Positions 8,451-18,237 of a stretch of 64,000 bases of DNA are shown one piece after another (the first letter of the stretch is position 1; every line of letters starts with the position of its first letter). Both the position numbers and the translations under genes were made by a program. The notes under the pieces are model-generated. The model made no database searches, was not told where the DNA came from, and was given only the letters and a program-made list of their open reading frames with translations. Origin of the DNA: a bacterium HR29 (GTDB lineage Bacteria; Chloroflexota; Dehalococcoidia; Tepidiformales; Tepidiformaceae); assembly GCA_002898215.1 (NCBI GenBank), contig BEIF01000001.1, positions 1,029,602-1,093,601 of the forward strand, in the 5' to 3' direction.

Positions 8451-9064
8451 GAGTCGGTATCGTTTCGGACATCCACTGCAACCTGCCGGGCTTGCAGCGC
8501 GCCCTCGAGCTCATGGGCGAAATCGACGCCCTCTTCTGCGCTGGGGATGTGGTGTACCAGTACCGATGGTCCAACGAGGTCGTCGAGCTCTTGCGCGACC
8601 TCGGCGCCTACGTGGTGAAGGGGAACCACGAAGACGTCCTCTTCGGCCCGGCGGGCGAACGGCTGCGCAGCCAGCCAGGCGTCCGCCGCGACCTGCTGGA
8701 GTGGCTCGATTCCCGGCCGTACCGTCTCGAGGTGCAGGTCGACGGCAAGAAGGTGATGATGACCCACGGCTCCCCCTGGCCTCCGTACGACGAGTACCAC
8801 TACCCGCACGAGGCGATTTGGGCACGGGCAGCCGAGCTGGATTGCGATGTCCTCATCGTGGGCCACACGCACTTCCAAATGGCGCAGCGCTTCGGGCGGG
8901 TGCTGGTCATCAACCCCGGTTCGGCGGGCGAGCCCCGCGACCCGCGGAACGGATTCCAGCTTTCGTGCGCGGTGTGGGACACCACCTCCGACGAGGTGGT
9001 CTTCTACGATTACAAGGACCCGACGCGAACCTTCGCCGCGTCCTCGGCGGAATTGATGCGATGA
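8447..9064 (+). CDS. Calcineurin-like metallophosphoesterase (YfcE type)
   Basis: A 205-residue protein of the compact metallophosphoesterase family. The dimetal motifs occur in order: SDIHCN (residues 7-12), GDVV, GNHE, MTHGSPW and GHTHFQ. It overlaps the preceding ATPase by ATGA and lies between the ATPase and its von Willebrand partner, so it is translationally coupled to a chaperone-type pair. YfcE-like enzymes hydrolyse phosphodiesters, but their natural substrate is often unknown. Its fixed position inside this operon suggests a functional link that I cannot specify. Confidence 0.9.
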   Translation: MRVGIVSDIHCNLPGLQRALELMGEIDALFCAGDVVYQYRWSNEVVELLRDLGAYVVKGNHEDVLFGPAGERLRSQPGVRRDLLEWLDSRPYRLEVQVDGKKVMMTHGSPWPPYDEYHYPHEAIWARAAELDCDVLIVGHTHFQMAQRFGRVLVINPGSAGEPRDPRNGFQLSCAVWDTTSDEVVFYDYKDPTRTFAASSAELMR

Positions 9065-9095
9065 GGGCGCCGCTGCCCCGAGGGGAGGGAACCCC

Positions 9096-12000
9096 ATGAG
9101 CCAGGCCGACTCGATCCTGGAACGGTACGCCGGGCAGCTCCACGCCTTCCCGGCCGCTGTGGCGGCGTCGTTCGCCGAGGCGTGCCGAACCCTCGCCGAA
9201 CGGCTGCCCCCCGAGGCGCTCGACCACTGGGCGCGGCTCGGGATGCAGCTCGCGGAGCTGAACCTCCGCTCCTTCGAGGCCGCCGACGAGTTCTTCCGGG
9301 CCAGCGCCCGCTTGGCACCTGCCGCCTCGACCGAAGCGCTCGAGGCGGTAGCCCACGAGGCGCTCGCCATCGCGGCCGACTCGGTACCCCTGGCAACGGC
9401 GTTCCTGCGCGCAGCCCCCCAGGCGTTGGAGGGGTTCGGCTTCGAACACTTCGAACAGTGGACAAGCCTGGGGCGGCGCCTCTACAAGGGGAATTGGAAG
9501 AGCGCTGCCCTTGCGGGCCAGTTCTTCGAGACGAGCGCCTCGATGGCGGGCCAGGTCCGCCTGGGCCAGCTCTCCCGTCTGGTGCTCTTCCTCGACGAGC
9601 TCGCGCGTCACAGCTACGAGCTCGCCTCGGCATGCCTGGCGCAGGTGCCGACCGTCTTTCAGCGCCTCGGCGAAGAGGACCGCCTTCCCTACCTCACGTA
9701 CGCGCTGGAGTTGGCGCAGTCGAGCTGGGCCGATGCCCGCCTCTACCTCGACCGCGGGCCATCGCTCCTCGAGAAGGTGCACCAGCCGGTGCGCGAACGT
9801 TTCTTGCTGCTGGCGGCACAGGTGGCGAAGGGGTACGGACGCTCGGCCTTCCAGTACCTCGAAGCGGCCGCGGAGGGCCTCGCCGAGCTCGAGCCCGACC
9901 AGCATCACCGGGTAATCGAGCTCGCGGAACAGCTGGCACCCTACTCGCCCGAGGCAGCGATGGAGTTCCTCGCGAACGTCGGCACGGTCCTCCAGCGCAT
10001 CCGGTTCGAGGAACTCGAGGCCTGGCACGAGACCGGGCTGCGCATCCTCCAGACGTCGTACGAGGGCGGCGAAGCCTACTTCCGCCTCCAGTCGGCGAAG
10101 AGCGAGGAGATGCTCGAGCGGCTCTCCGCCCGGGTCGACCTGGCACGGGTGGGCGAAGTGCTCCGCCTCTACTGCAAGGCGCTCACGGGCCGGAACGTGG
10201 CCATCCAGAACGCCGCCGCCCTGGCGGAGAAGGGCATCGGCTGGGTCGACGAGACGAAGGCCAGCACCGAGGGCACCACCATCTTCCTGCCGGAAAGGAT
10301 GGAGCGGTACGCCACCAAGGAGGAGAACTTCGCCGCCTACAAGGTGTTCGCCACCCACCAAGCCGCCCACTTGGAGTTCGGCAGCTTCGAGTTCCGTTTC
10401 GACCGCGAACCTCGGGTCTTCGAGCGCACACTCCCCGCTCCCGCCTCCGCCAACGGAACGGGCGCCATCACCGATATGGAGCGGTACTTCGACCTGTTCG
10501 GCGACCGGCAGCTTGCCAGCGACCTGTACACCGTCGCCGAGGACACGCGCATCGACGCCGCCATCAAGCGGGAATACGGCGGTATCCGGAGGACGCTGGC
10601 ACGGTTGCAGCGCGACGAGCTTGCCCGCCGCCCGGACGTGCGGATGATGCCGCTCCGACAGGCGTTCGTCGAAAACCTCATCCGCTTCAGCCTCGACGGC
10701 TCCGAGGCGATCCGCTGGCCGGCAGCGCGCAGCGAGCCGATGGCCCAGGCCTTGGCAATCCTCTCGAAGCTCCAGGACCCCGAAGCCACGGTCGAGGACG
10801 CCGCCGAGGCCGCCGCGCGCCTCTACCGCATCGCGGTCACCATCCCGAACGTCTTCGAGGAAGCGGAGATCGAGTGGCAGGCGGTCGAGCCGGCCGAGTC
10901 GCTCTCCGCAGCGATGGAGGGCGGCAAGCTCGGCCCTGAGGGCGCCGAAGCCCGGCTCGGCGACGTCGGCCTCGGGGAGGGGGAGCTGGAGTACACGAGC
11001 CCGCCCGACCCCGATTTCCGCGGCGACTTCAAGCCCGAGCTCGTTCAGCTCCTCATGAAGCTGCGCGAGGACGCGCAGACGGGTCAGGCCGGCAGCGGGC
11101 AACCGATGCAGCTCACGCCGGAGCAGCTGCAAGAGCTCCTCGAGAAGAGCGTCGAAATCGACCTCGACGCGCTGATGGAGGGTGACCTCGAGCAGACGAC
11201 GGGGCTCTTCCTTTCGAACCTGCAAAAGGAAGCGGGGACCCCGATGCAGGACAAGAAGGACGCCCCCGGCCGCCCGACGAGCGACCAGAGCACAGGAGAG
11301 GGAGAGAGCGAACAACCCCTCGAGCCCGTCGTCTCCGTCTACTACTACGACGAGTGGGATTTCCGCGCCCAGGACTACAAGCCGCGCTGGTGCGCCGTGA
11401 AAGAGATGGTCATCCAGGAGGGGACGGAGGAGTTCTACGAGGCGACCCTCCGGGAGCACGCCGGCCTCGTGGCGCAAACCCGGAAGCAGTTCGAGCTGAT
11501 GAAGCCCGAGATGTTCCGGAAGATCAAGCGGCTGCGCGACGGCGAGGACATCGACCTGGACGCGGCCATCGAGTGGATGGTGGAGCACCGGGTGGGCGCC
11601 AACCCGAACGACAAGGTGTACTGGCGGCGGAACAAGGTCGAGCGCGATGTGGCCGTCGCCTTCCTCATCGATATGTCCGCGAGCACCGACGAGGAGATCC
11701 AGAAGCGGGACAAGCGGTACGACGACGATTTCGACGACGACCCGCGCCGCTACCTGAGCTGGTGGGTCAGCAAGCGGCGCCACGAGCTCTCCCATCCGCC
11801 GAAGCGCATCATCGACGTCGAGAAGGAATCGACCGTCCTCCTCATGACGGCGCTCGAGACGATCGGCGACCAGTACGGCATCTACGGCTTCAGCGGGTAC
11901 GGCCGAGACAACGTCGAGTTCTACGTCATCAAGGACTTCGACGAACAGTTCGACGACCGCATCAAGCGCCGGTTGGACAAGATCGCCCCCATCCGCTCCA

Positions 12001-12329
12001 CGCGCATGGGTCCGGCCATCCGCCACGCCACCTACAAGCTGCTCCAAACGAACGCGAAGGTGCGCATCCTCTTCCTCCTGAGCGACGGCCGCCCCCAGGA
12101 CCACGGATACGGCCGCGACCGCACCGAGAAGGAGTACGCCATCCACGACACCAAGCAGGCCCTCCTCGAGGCGAAACGGGAAGGGATCACGCCGTTCGCC
12201 CTCACCGTCGACCGCGCCGGTCACGATTACCTCAAGACGATGTGCCAGGACATGGGCTACGAGGTGGTGGCCGATATCGAATCGCTGCCGAGCCGCCTGC
12301 CCGCCCTCTACCGGCGGCTCACGGAGTAG
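9096..12329 (+). CDS. Giant von Willebrand factor A domain protein (NorD/CbbO-like) with helical-repeat N-terminus
   Basis: A 1,077-residue protein. The first 400 residues or so are alpha-helical repeats with recurring Trp/Leu-Gly patterns (HWARLGMQLAELN; QWTSLGRRLYKGNW; AWHETGLRILQTSY), as in NorD/CbbO. A central region with zinc-peptidase-like helices and acidic linkers follows. The C-terminal vWA domain has a complete MIDAS: DMSAS at residues 859-863 and LLSDGRPQD later. The ATG at 9096 follows GGGGAGGGAA. With the upstream AAA+ ATPase it forms a MoxR/vWA pair in which the MIDAS would recognise a client. It is longer than typical NorD (about 600-800 residues) because of the extended repeat array. 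The last 11 bases overlap rarA tail to tail. Confidence 0.88.
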   Translation: MSQADSILERYAGQLHAFPAAVAASFAEACRTLAERLPPEALDHWARLGMQLAELNLRSFEAADEFFRASARLAPAASTEALEAVAHEALAIAADSVPLATAFLRAAPQALEGFGFEHFEQWTSLGRRLYKGNWKSAALAGQFFETSASMAGQVRLGQLSRLVLFLDELARHSYELASACLAQVPTVFQRLGEEDRLPYLTYALELAQSSWADARLYLDRGPSLLEKVHQPVRERFLLLAAQVAKGYGRSAFQYLEAAAEGLAELEPDQHHRVIELAEQLAPYSPEAAMEFLANVGTVLQRIRFEELEAWHETGLRILQTSYEGGEAYFRLQSAKSEEMLERLSARVDLARVGEVLRLYCKALTGRNVAIQNAAALAEKGIGWVDETKASTEGTTIFLPERMERYATKEENFAAYKVFATHQAAHLEFGSFEFRFDREPRVFERTLPAPASANGTGAITDMERYFDLFGDRQLASDLYTVAEDTRIDAAIKREYGGIRRTLARLQRDELARRPDVRMMPLRQAFVENLIRFSLDGSEAIRWPAARSEPMAQALAILSKLQDPEATVEDAAEAAARLYRIAVTIPNVFEEAEIEWQAVEPAESLSAAMEGGKLGPEGAEARLGDVGLGEGELEYTSPPDPDFRGDFKPELVQLLMKLREDAQTGQAGSGQPMQLTPEQLQELLEKSVEIDLDALMEGDLEQTTGLFLSNLQKEAGTPMQDKKDAPGRPTSDQSTGEGESEQPLEPVVSVYYYDEWDFRAQDYKPRWCAVKEMVIQEGTEEFYEATLREHAGLVAQTRKQFELMKPEMFRKIKRLRDGEDIDLDAAIEWMVEHRVGANPNDKVYWRRNKVERDVAVAFLIDMSASTDEEIQKRDKRYDDDFDDDPRRYLSWWVSKRRHELSHPPKRIIDVEKESTVLLMTALETIGDQYGIYGFSGYGRDNVEFYVIKDFDEQFDDRIKRRLDKIAPIRSTRMGPAIRHATYKLLQTNAKVRILFLLSDGRPQDHGYGRDRTEKEYAIHDTKQALLEAKREGITPFALTVDRAGHDYLKTMCQDMGYEVVADIESLPSRLPALYRRLTE

Positions 12330-13683
12330 CTTCCTCTCCAAAGCCCTCGGCGGAAGACGCGGGCCTCCAAGAGCCGAGTTCCGGTTCGCGCCCGAGGGTC
12401 CCCGGCTCGTAAAACCGCTGCGCGCCGAGCTCCTCCGGCAGGTACCGCTCGCCGGCGGTCACGTGACCAGGCTCATCGTGGGGATACCGGTACCCCTGCC
12501 CGTAGCCCATCGCTCGCATCAACCCCGTCACGGCGTTGCGGAGATGGAGCGGCACGGGGAGGTGGGCCGTGGTCCGCGCCGCCTCCCTGGCCCGCGCATA
12601 GGAGCGCAGGGCGCTGTTGCTCTTCGGAGCCAGGGCAAGGTAGAGAGCGGTCTCGGCCAAGGGCAGGAACCCCTCCGGCATGCCGACGAAATGCACCGCC
12701 TGTTGGCAGGCCGTAGCGATGACGAGCGCCTGCGGGTCCGCAAGCCCCACATCCTCCGCCGCGAAGATGACCATGCGCCGCACGATGAAGAGGGGGTCTT
12801 CGCCCGCCTCGAGCATCCGGGCGAGCCAGTACAGCGCAGCGTCCGGGTCGGACCCACGGAGCGACTTGATGAAAGCCGAAATGGTGTCGTAGTGGGCGTC
12901 TCCCGCCTTGTCGTAGCCAGGGCGCCGGTCGAGCAGGGCCGCCTTGACGTCCTCGGCGGTGATGCCACTGCGCCCGCTCCCGCGAGCGGCGTACGCGGCC
13001 AGCTCCAGGGCCGTGAGCGCGACCCGGGCATCGCCGCCGGCACCGGCGATGAGTACCTGCCGAGCCTCGCGGTCGAGGGTGAGGCCGAAAGCACCCAGCC
13101 CCCGACCGGGGTCGGTGAGCGCCCGGTCGATGAGCGCGCCAAGCGCCTCCGGCGACAACGGTTCGAGCCGGAGCACGCGCATCCGGCTCAGCAGCGGGGC
13201 GACGACTTCGAACGAGGGGTTTTCGGTCGTCGCACCGATGAGCACGAGGCCGCCGTCCTCGACGGCGGGGAGGACGACATCCTGCTGGGCCTTGTTGAAG
13301 CGGTGGATTTCGTCGATGAAGAGCACCGTCCGAACGCCGACGGAGCGCGCCCGGCGGGCCTCCTCGATGATGGCGCGCAGCTCGCCCACGCCCGAAGCGA
13401 CCGCCGACACCTGGACGAAGCGCGCCGCCACTTCCCGGGCGAGGAGCCGGGCGATGGTCGTCTTGCCGCAGCCGGGCGGCCCCCAGAGGATGAGCGACGG
13501 CAGGTACCCCGCCGCAAGCGCCCGCCTCACGGCCGACCCCGGACCGATCGCCGCCTCCTGCCCGACCACCTCGTCGAGCGAGCGCGGCCGCATCCGAGCC
13601 GCGAGCGGGGCGTCGGGCGGCACCTCCTCTTCGGCCAGAGGGATCGGCGGCTGGTACGAGGCCGAGCGACGCGTGGGCTTCAC
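12319..13683 (-). CDS. rarA: Replication-associated recombination protein RarA (MgsA), AAA+ ATPase
   Basis: A 454-residue clamp-loader-like AAA+ ATPase that acts at stalled replication forks. It has the family opening PLAARMRPRSLDEVVGQE, Walker A GPPGCGKTT (residues 68-76), Walker B LFIDEIHRFNKAQQD, and the C-terminal tetramerisation region including YDTISAFIKSLRGSDPDAALYW and PHDEPGHVTAGERYLP. The GTG at 13683 gives a normal length, but its ribosome-binding site is poor. It is co-oriented with mutS2 41 bases upstream, so the two may be cotranscribed. Confidence 0.95.
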   Translation of the reverse strand: MKPTRRSASYQPPIPLAEEEVPPDAPLAARMRPRSLDEVVGQEAAIGPGSAVRRALAAGYLPSLILWGPPGCGKTTIARLLAREVAARFVQVSAVASGVGELRAIIEEARRARSVGVRTVLFIDEIHRFNKAQQDVVLPAVEDGGLVLIGATTENPSFEVVAPLLSRMRVLRLEPLSPEALGALIDRALTDPGRGLGAFGLTLDREARQVLIAGAGGDARVALTALELAAYAARGSGRSGITAEDVKAALLDRRPGYDKAGDAHYDTISAFIKSLRGSDPDAALYWLARMLEAGEDPLFIVRRMVIFAAEDVGLADPQALVIATACQQAVHFVGMPEGFLPLAETALYLALAPKSNSALRSYARAREAARTTAHLPVPLHLRNAVTGLMRAMGYGQGYRYPHDEPGHVTAGERYLPEELGAQRFYEPGTLGREPELGSWRPASSAEGFGEEATP

Positions 13684-13724
13684 CCTCTCATCGTGGGATG
13701 ACGGAGCGCGGTTGTCGACACCGC

Positions 13725-16076
13725 TCAGCCGGCGAGGACGGCGATGGTGACGCCCTCTCCCCCCTCGTGGGGCGCTGGCGTCTCCAATCGGCGGACGAGT
13801 GGGTGGCTGGCGAGCGCCTCCCGGATGGCCGCCCGGAGAGCGCCGCTCCCTTTCCCATGGATGATGCGCACGAAGGGGAGGCCCGCCCGGAAGGCGTCGT
13901 CGAGGTACATCTCCGTGCGCGCGAGCGCCTCGTCGGCACGCTGGCCGCGAACGTCCAGCTCCAACGGCACCTCACGCCGTGGCACCTCCGGCAGGCGGAC
14001 GGGGGGCGTCCCTGGCGCCGGTTCCACCCGTTCGATGCGGTCGACGGTCACGCGCATCCGCGCCGAGCCGAACTGGAGCTCCACCCGCCCTTCGGCATCG
14101 ATGGGTCCGAGGGCGCGCCCCGGCTGCGGGACGCCACGAACGTACACGAGGTCGCCCGCGGCGAGCTCCCGCGGAGCGGACGGGGGCGCCGTCTTCGGTC
14201 GGGCCTCGGCCTTCACCGCCTCGAGCTTCGCGTCGAGCGCGCGGAGGGCGGCGACCGCTTCGCCCGGGTCGAACCGCTCCCGCTCCATCCTTCGGCGCAG
14301 CCGGGCGACCTCGCGCTCCGCTTCGTCCACCAGCTCGGCGGCCCGGCGGTGCGCCTCGACGAGGATCTCGGCCCGCTCCCGTTCGAGGGCAGCCCGTTGT
14401 TCGGCCAGGGCGCGCCGCAACTCGGCGATCTCCCTCGCTTCCCGGTCGGCCAGCTCGCGGAGGGCAGCCGCTTGCTCGCGCTCCCGGCGCAGGTCCGCCA
14501 AGAGCTGCTCCAGCTGCTGGTGTTCGGCCGAAACGAACGTGCGGGCACGTTCGAGGACAGCCTCCTCGAGCCCAAGGCGACGGGCAATGGCGAACGCGTT
14601 CGATTGGCCCGGCACCCCGATCGTGAGCCGGTAGGTCGGCGCCAGGGTCTCGGGGTCGAACTCGACCGCCGCGTTCCGGACGCGAGGGTCGCCGTGCGCG
14701 AAGAGCTTCAGCTCGGCGTGATGCGTCGTGGCCACCACCGTCGCGCCACGGTCGAGAAGCGCCTCCAGCACGGCCCGGGCGATGGCCGAGCCCTCGGCCG
14801 GGTCGGTGCCCGCGCCGAGCTCGTCGAGCAGCACCAACGTGCGGGCGTCGGCCCGCCGGAGAATGCCGATGATCTGCCGCATGTGCGACGAGAAGGTGGA
14901 GAGCGACTGCTCGATGGACTGCTCGTCGCCGATGTCCGCGTACACCCGCTCGAACACCACGAGCCGGCTCCCCTCGCTGCAAGGAATGGGGATACCCGCC
15001 TGCGCCATGAGGGTGAGCAGCCCGATCGTCTTGAGGGCGACGGTCTTACCCCCGGTGTTCGGGCCGGTGATGAGCAACCCTGGCACCGCGCCGCCGACCG
15101 AAACGTCGATGGGGACGGGCTCCCCTCGGAGGAGCGGATGGCGAGCACGGCGGAGGTCGAGCATCCCGTCGGCCGCCAGCCAGAGGCACGGATCTCCTGG
15201 AGCAGGAAGCTCCGCGCCGAGCCGTCGCCCCAGCCGCACCTTCGCCCGGAGGAGGTCGAGTTCCGCCATCGCATCCACGGCAGCGGCGATCTCGGAGAGC
15301 CGCGCAGCGAGGAGGCCTCCCAGGCGCTGGAGCACGCGCCGCACTTCGCGCTCCTCGGAGAGCTGGAGCTCCCGAACGACGTTCCCGGCTTCGACGAGCG
15401 CCGCGGGCTCGATGAACACGGTGGCACCGCTCGAGGAGACGTCGTGGACGATGCCGGGGAGGTGCGCCCGGTGTTCGGCCTTGATGGGGAGAACCTTCCG
15501 GCCGTTCCGCTCGGTCACCAGGGGTTCCTGGGCGATACCCCGGCGGAGGGCGTCGGCCAGGGCCGACTGGGCGAGGGCATCGAGCCGCTCCTGAGCCTGG
15601 CGGAGCTGGCGTCGGACAGCGGCCAGAGCCTCGCTGGCGTTGTCGGTGACCTCGCCGCGGCGCGTGATGGCCGCCTCGATGGCCCGGACTTCGGCGCGGA
15701 AATCCCCGATGGCGGCGGCCAACTCCCACAGACGGGGCACACGGTCCGCCACGCGGCTAAGCGCATCCCGCGCCCGCATGGCCGCCCGGAGGAACTCGGC
15801 CGTGGCGAGCAACTCGCCCGGGAGGGCAACCTGACCGACCCCGACCTCCCGCAGCACCGGCCGGACATCGCTCAGCCCACCGGTCGGGAGGTCGATGCCC
15901 ATCCGTTCGAGGAGGAGCATCTCCGCGGTTGCCCGCAGGCGCTCCAGGGCGCCCTCGAAGGTGGGCACGGGCACCAGAGCCAGCGCCCGCTCGCGGGCGG
16001 GCGGGAACGACGTCTCGCCGGCGAGGAGCTCCAAGAGCTTCGGGAATTCGAGGACCTCGAGGGCGTGTTCGTCCAC
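13725..16076 (-). CDS. mutS2: Endonuclease MutS2 with Smr domain
   Basis: A 783-residue MutS2 protein, which limits homologous recombination and acts on collided ribosomes in some bacteria. It lacks the mismatch-recognition domain of MutS. The ATPase core has GPNTGGKTVALKTIGLL, and a long coiled coil rich in Arg/Glu/Leu follows (EREQAAALRELADREAREI and onward). The C-terminal Smr nuclease domain has LDVRGQRADEAL and IIHGKGSGALR. The start is taken as GTG 16076, giving the family opening VDEHALEVLEFPKLLELL; an in-frame GTG 51 bases upstream is also possible. It is divergent from accC. Confidence 0.94.
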   Translation of the reverse strand: MDEHALEVLEFPKLLELLAGETSFPPARERALALVPVPTFEGALERLRATAEMLLLERMGIDLPTGGLSDVRPVLREVGVGQVALPGELLATAEFLRAAMRARDALSRVADRVPRLWELAAAIGDFRAEVRAIEAAITRRGEVTDNASEALAAVRRQLRQAQERLDALAQSALADALRRGIAQEPLVTERNGRKVLPIKAEHRAHLPGIVHDVSSSGATVFIEPAALVEAGNVVRELQLSEEREVRRVLQRLGGLLAARLSEIAAAVDAMAELDLLRAKVRLGRRLGAELPAPGDPCLWLAADGMLDLRRARHPLLRGEPVPIDVSVGGAVPGLLITGPNTGGKTVALKTIGLLTLMAQAGIPIPCSEGSRLVVFERVYADIGDEQSIEQSLSTFSSHMRQIIGILRRADARTLVLLDELGAGTDPAEGSAIARAVLEALLDRGATVVATTHHAELKLFAHGDPRVRNAAVEFDPETLAPTYRLTIGVPGQSNAFAIARRLGLEEAVLERARTFVSAEHQQLEQLLADLRREREQAAALRELADREAREIAELRRALAEQRAALERERAEILVEAHRRAAELVDEAEREVARLRRRMERERFDPGEAVAALRALDAKLEAVKAEARPKTAPPSAPRELAAGDLVYVRGVPQPGRALGPIDAEGRVELQFGSARMRVTVDRIERVEPAPGTPPVRLPEVPRREVPLELDVRGQRADEALARTEMYLDDAFRAGLPFVRIIHGKGSGALRAAIREALASHPLVRRLETPAPHEGGEGVTIAVLAG

Positions 16077-16180
16077 ATCACCAGGGTAGAGAGCTGGGAC
16101 GGGGCGGCCAACGGGAGCGTTTCCCACCGAGCAGCGAGCCGGTATCCTAGCGCCTATCGAGGGGGTCTAGAGAAGCATCG

Positions 16181-17698
16181 ATGTTCCGGAAGGTTCTGGT
16201 AGCCAATCGGGGCGAAATTGCCCTCCGCATCGTGCGCGCGTTGCGCGACCTCTCCATCCGTTCGGTCGCCGTCTACTCGGACGTCGACCGGCTCTCGCCG
16301 CACGTCCGCTACGCCGACGAGGCGTACCACATCGGCCCGGCCCCAGCCCGGGAGAGCTACCTCAACATCGAGCGGATCATCGAGGTAGCGAAGAAGGCGG
16401 GTGCCGACGCCATCCATCCCGGCTACGGATTCCTAGCCGAGAACAGCGATTTCGCCGAGGCCTGCGGCGCAGCGGGGCTCACCTTCATCGGCCCCCCGCC
16501 CGAGTCGATGCGCCTGCTGGGCGACAAGGTGGCGGCGAGGAAGACCGCCGAAAGCGCCAACGTGCCCGTCATCCCCGGCTCCGACGAGCTCACGAGTCTG
16601 GACGACATCCGCCGGGCCGCCGACCGGATCGGCTACCCCGTGATGCTGAAGGCAGCGGCGGGCGGCGGCGGCAAAGGCGTCCGCGTCGTCCGCTCACCCG
16701 ACGAGCTCGAGCGGGCCGCTACGGTCGCGATGCAGGAGGCGAAGGCCGCCTTCGGCAACCCGGCCCTTTATGTCGAAAAGCAGCTCTGGCCCGTCCGTCA
16801 CATCGAGGTGCAGATCATCGCCGACCGGTACGGGAACATCGTTCCGATCGGCGAGCGGGAATGCTCGATCCAGCGGCGCCACCAGAAGCTGATCGAGGAG
16901 TGCCCCAGCCCGGTGGTCGACCAGCTCCTCCGGCGGGCCCTCTGCCGGGCAGCCGTGCGCATCGCCCGGGCGGCGAACTACCACAACGTGGGGACGGTGG
17001 AATTCCTCCTCACCGCCGACCGCTCCTTCTACTTCATCGAAATGAACACCCGGCTGCAGGTGGAACACCCGGTCACGGAGATGGTCACCGGGGTCGACCT
17101 CGTGAAGGACCAGATTCTCGTGGCCGCCGGCGAAGAGCTCCCCTACGACGAAGCCGAACTGCTGACGCGTGGGTGGGCCATCGAGTGCCGCATCGTAGCG
17201 GAAGACCCCTTCAACAACTTCCTCCCTTCGGTAGGGAAGGTGATGCTCGCGCGCGAGCCCGCAGGCCCGGGCATCCGCGTCGAGAGCGCCCTGTACGACG
17301 GCATCGAGATCACGCCCTACTACGATTCGCTCCTGGCGAAGGTGACCGCGTGGGGGAGGAACCGTGAGGGAGCGCGAACCCGCATGAAGCGGGCGCTGAC
17401 CGAGTTCCGGGTCGAGGGCGTCGCCACGAACATCCCCTACCTCCTGCAGATCCTCGACACGCCGGCATTCATCGCCGGCGATATCGACACCTCCTTCCTC
17501 GACCGGTACCAGGTGCAGCCCGCGGAGCCGGTCGAGGAGCAGCGCCTGGCGGCAGAGGTGGCCGCGCTGCTCTACACCGCCGGAGCGGTGACCGACGGCC
17601 ACCGCCGGGAGCCCCTCGACCGTCGGTCGGCGGCTTCCTCCCAATGGCGAAGGCAGATGGCACAGCTCGGAGGAGGGACCTGGTGGAGAAGTACGTAG
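16181..17698 (+). CDS. accC: Biotin carboxylase subunit of an acyl-CoA or acetyl-CoA carboxylase
   Basis: A 505-residue ATP-grasp enzyme that carboxylates biotin with bicarbonate and ATP. The N-terminus FRKVLVANRGEIALRIVRAL and the glycine-rich ATP lid AAAGGGGKGVRVV are canonical, and catalytic motifs ERECSIQRRHQKLIEE and FYFIEMNTRLQVEHPVTE are intact. About 50 residues extend beyond the usual AccC end. The ATG at 16181 follows GAGGGGG. The next gene, a biotinyl protein, overlaps by 16 bases, so the pair looks like an acyl-CoA carboxylase alpha chain split in two. No carboxyltransferase gene is present in the window. Confidence 0.94.
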   Translation: MFRKVLVANRGEIALRIVRALRDLSIRSVAVYSDVDRLSPHVRYADEAYHIGPAPARESYLNIERIIEVAKKAGADAIHPGYGFLAENSDFAEACGAAGLTFIGPPPESMRLLGDKVAARKTAESANVPVIPGSDELTSLDDIRRAADRIGYPVMLKAAAGGGGKGVRVVRSPDELERAATVAMQEAKAAFGNPALYVEKQLWPVRHIEVQIIADRYGNIVPIGERECSIQRRHQKLIEECPSPVVDQLLRRALCRAAVRIARAANYHNVGTVEFLLTADRSFYFIEMNTRLQVEHPVTEMVTGVDLVKDQILVAAGEELPYDEAELLTRGWAIECRIVAEDPFNNFLPSVGKVMLAREPAGPGIRVESALYDGIEITPYYDSLLAKVTAWGRNREGARTRMKRALTEFRVEGVATNIPYLLQILDTPAFIAGDIDTSFLDRYQVQPAEPVEEQRLAAEVAALLYTAGAVTDGHRREPLDRRSAASSQWRRQMAQLGGGTWWRST

Positions 17699-18237
17699 TC
17701 AGCGACGGCAACGGCGGCACCGCCACGTACGAGGTGGAGCGTCTCGCCGGTGGCGAAGTGCGCGTCCGCCGAGAGGGGAGCGAGACCTGGCACGTGGCCC
17801 AACTCGAGGCCGTCGGCGACTCGGGGCTCTTCCTCCTCCTCCTCGACCACCGGCCGGTGGAGCTGTACATCCAGGGCCGGGGGCGGAATGGGGCCGTGGT
17901 CACCATCGGCCGCCACAACCTGAATTACGAAGTGGAGCGCTGGCGGCCGTCCCTCCTGAGACGGCAGGAGGGGCGCCGGCGCCCGAAGGGTGCGGCCGAG
18001 GTGACCGCTCCCATGACGGGCACCATCGTGGAAGTGCTGTGCGCCGTCGGCGAGCACGTCGGACAGGGCCAGGTGTTGCTCGTCATGGAGTCCATGAAGA
18101 TGAACAACGAGATCCGTGCCCCCGCCGCCGGCGAAGTGACGGCGGTCGAGGTTGCCCCAGGGCAGCGAGTAACCGCTGGCCAGGTGATGCTCCGTATCCG
18201 CACCGTCTCCAGCGGAGAAGAGGAAAACCCCCGTTGA
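17683..18237 (+). CDS. Biotinyl (BCCP-like) protein with BT-type N-terminal domain
   Basis: A 184-residue biotin acceptor. The C-terminal lipoyl/biotinyl domain has APMTGTIVEVLCAVGEHV and the biotinylation site ESMKM with Lys139; MESMKM instead of AMKM is common in acyl-CoA carboxylases. The N-terminal 85 residues (YEVERLAGGEVRVRREG, VELYIQG) resemble the beta-barrel BT linker of propionyl-CoA and methylcrotonyl-CoA carboxylase alpha chains. The GTG at 17683 follows GGAGGG at good spacing and overlaps accC by 16 bases; an in-frame ATG at 17644 is less likely. It would carry carboxybiotin from the upstream enzyme to an unseen carboxyltransferase. Confidence 0.88.
   Translation: MEKYVVSDGNGGTATYEVERLAGGEVRVRREGSETWHVAQLEAVGDSGLFLLLLDHRPVELYIQGRGRNGAVVTIGRHNLNYEVERWRPSLLRRQEGRRRPKGAAEVTAPMTGTIVEVLCAVGEHVGQGQVLLVMESMKMNNEIRAPAAGEVTAVEVAPGQRVTAGQVMLRIRTVSSGEEENPR

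Noticed and set aside
8910-12341. A 1,143-codon open frame antisense to the von Willebrand gene
   Set aside because: It is the mirror of a strongly coded plus-strand gene in a GC-rich genome; its translation is low-complexity (Leu, Val, Glu, Arg) with no domain, and the plus-strand protein has a clear MIDAS and family features.
17644-17682. Extended N-terminus of the biotinyl protein from ATG 17644
   Set aside because: It lies inside accC in another frame, has no SD, and adds residues unlike the domain start; GTG 17683 has GGAGGG at the right distance.
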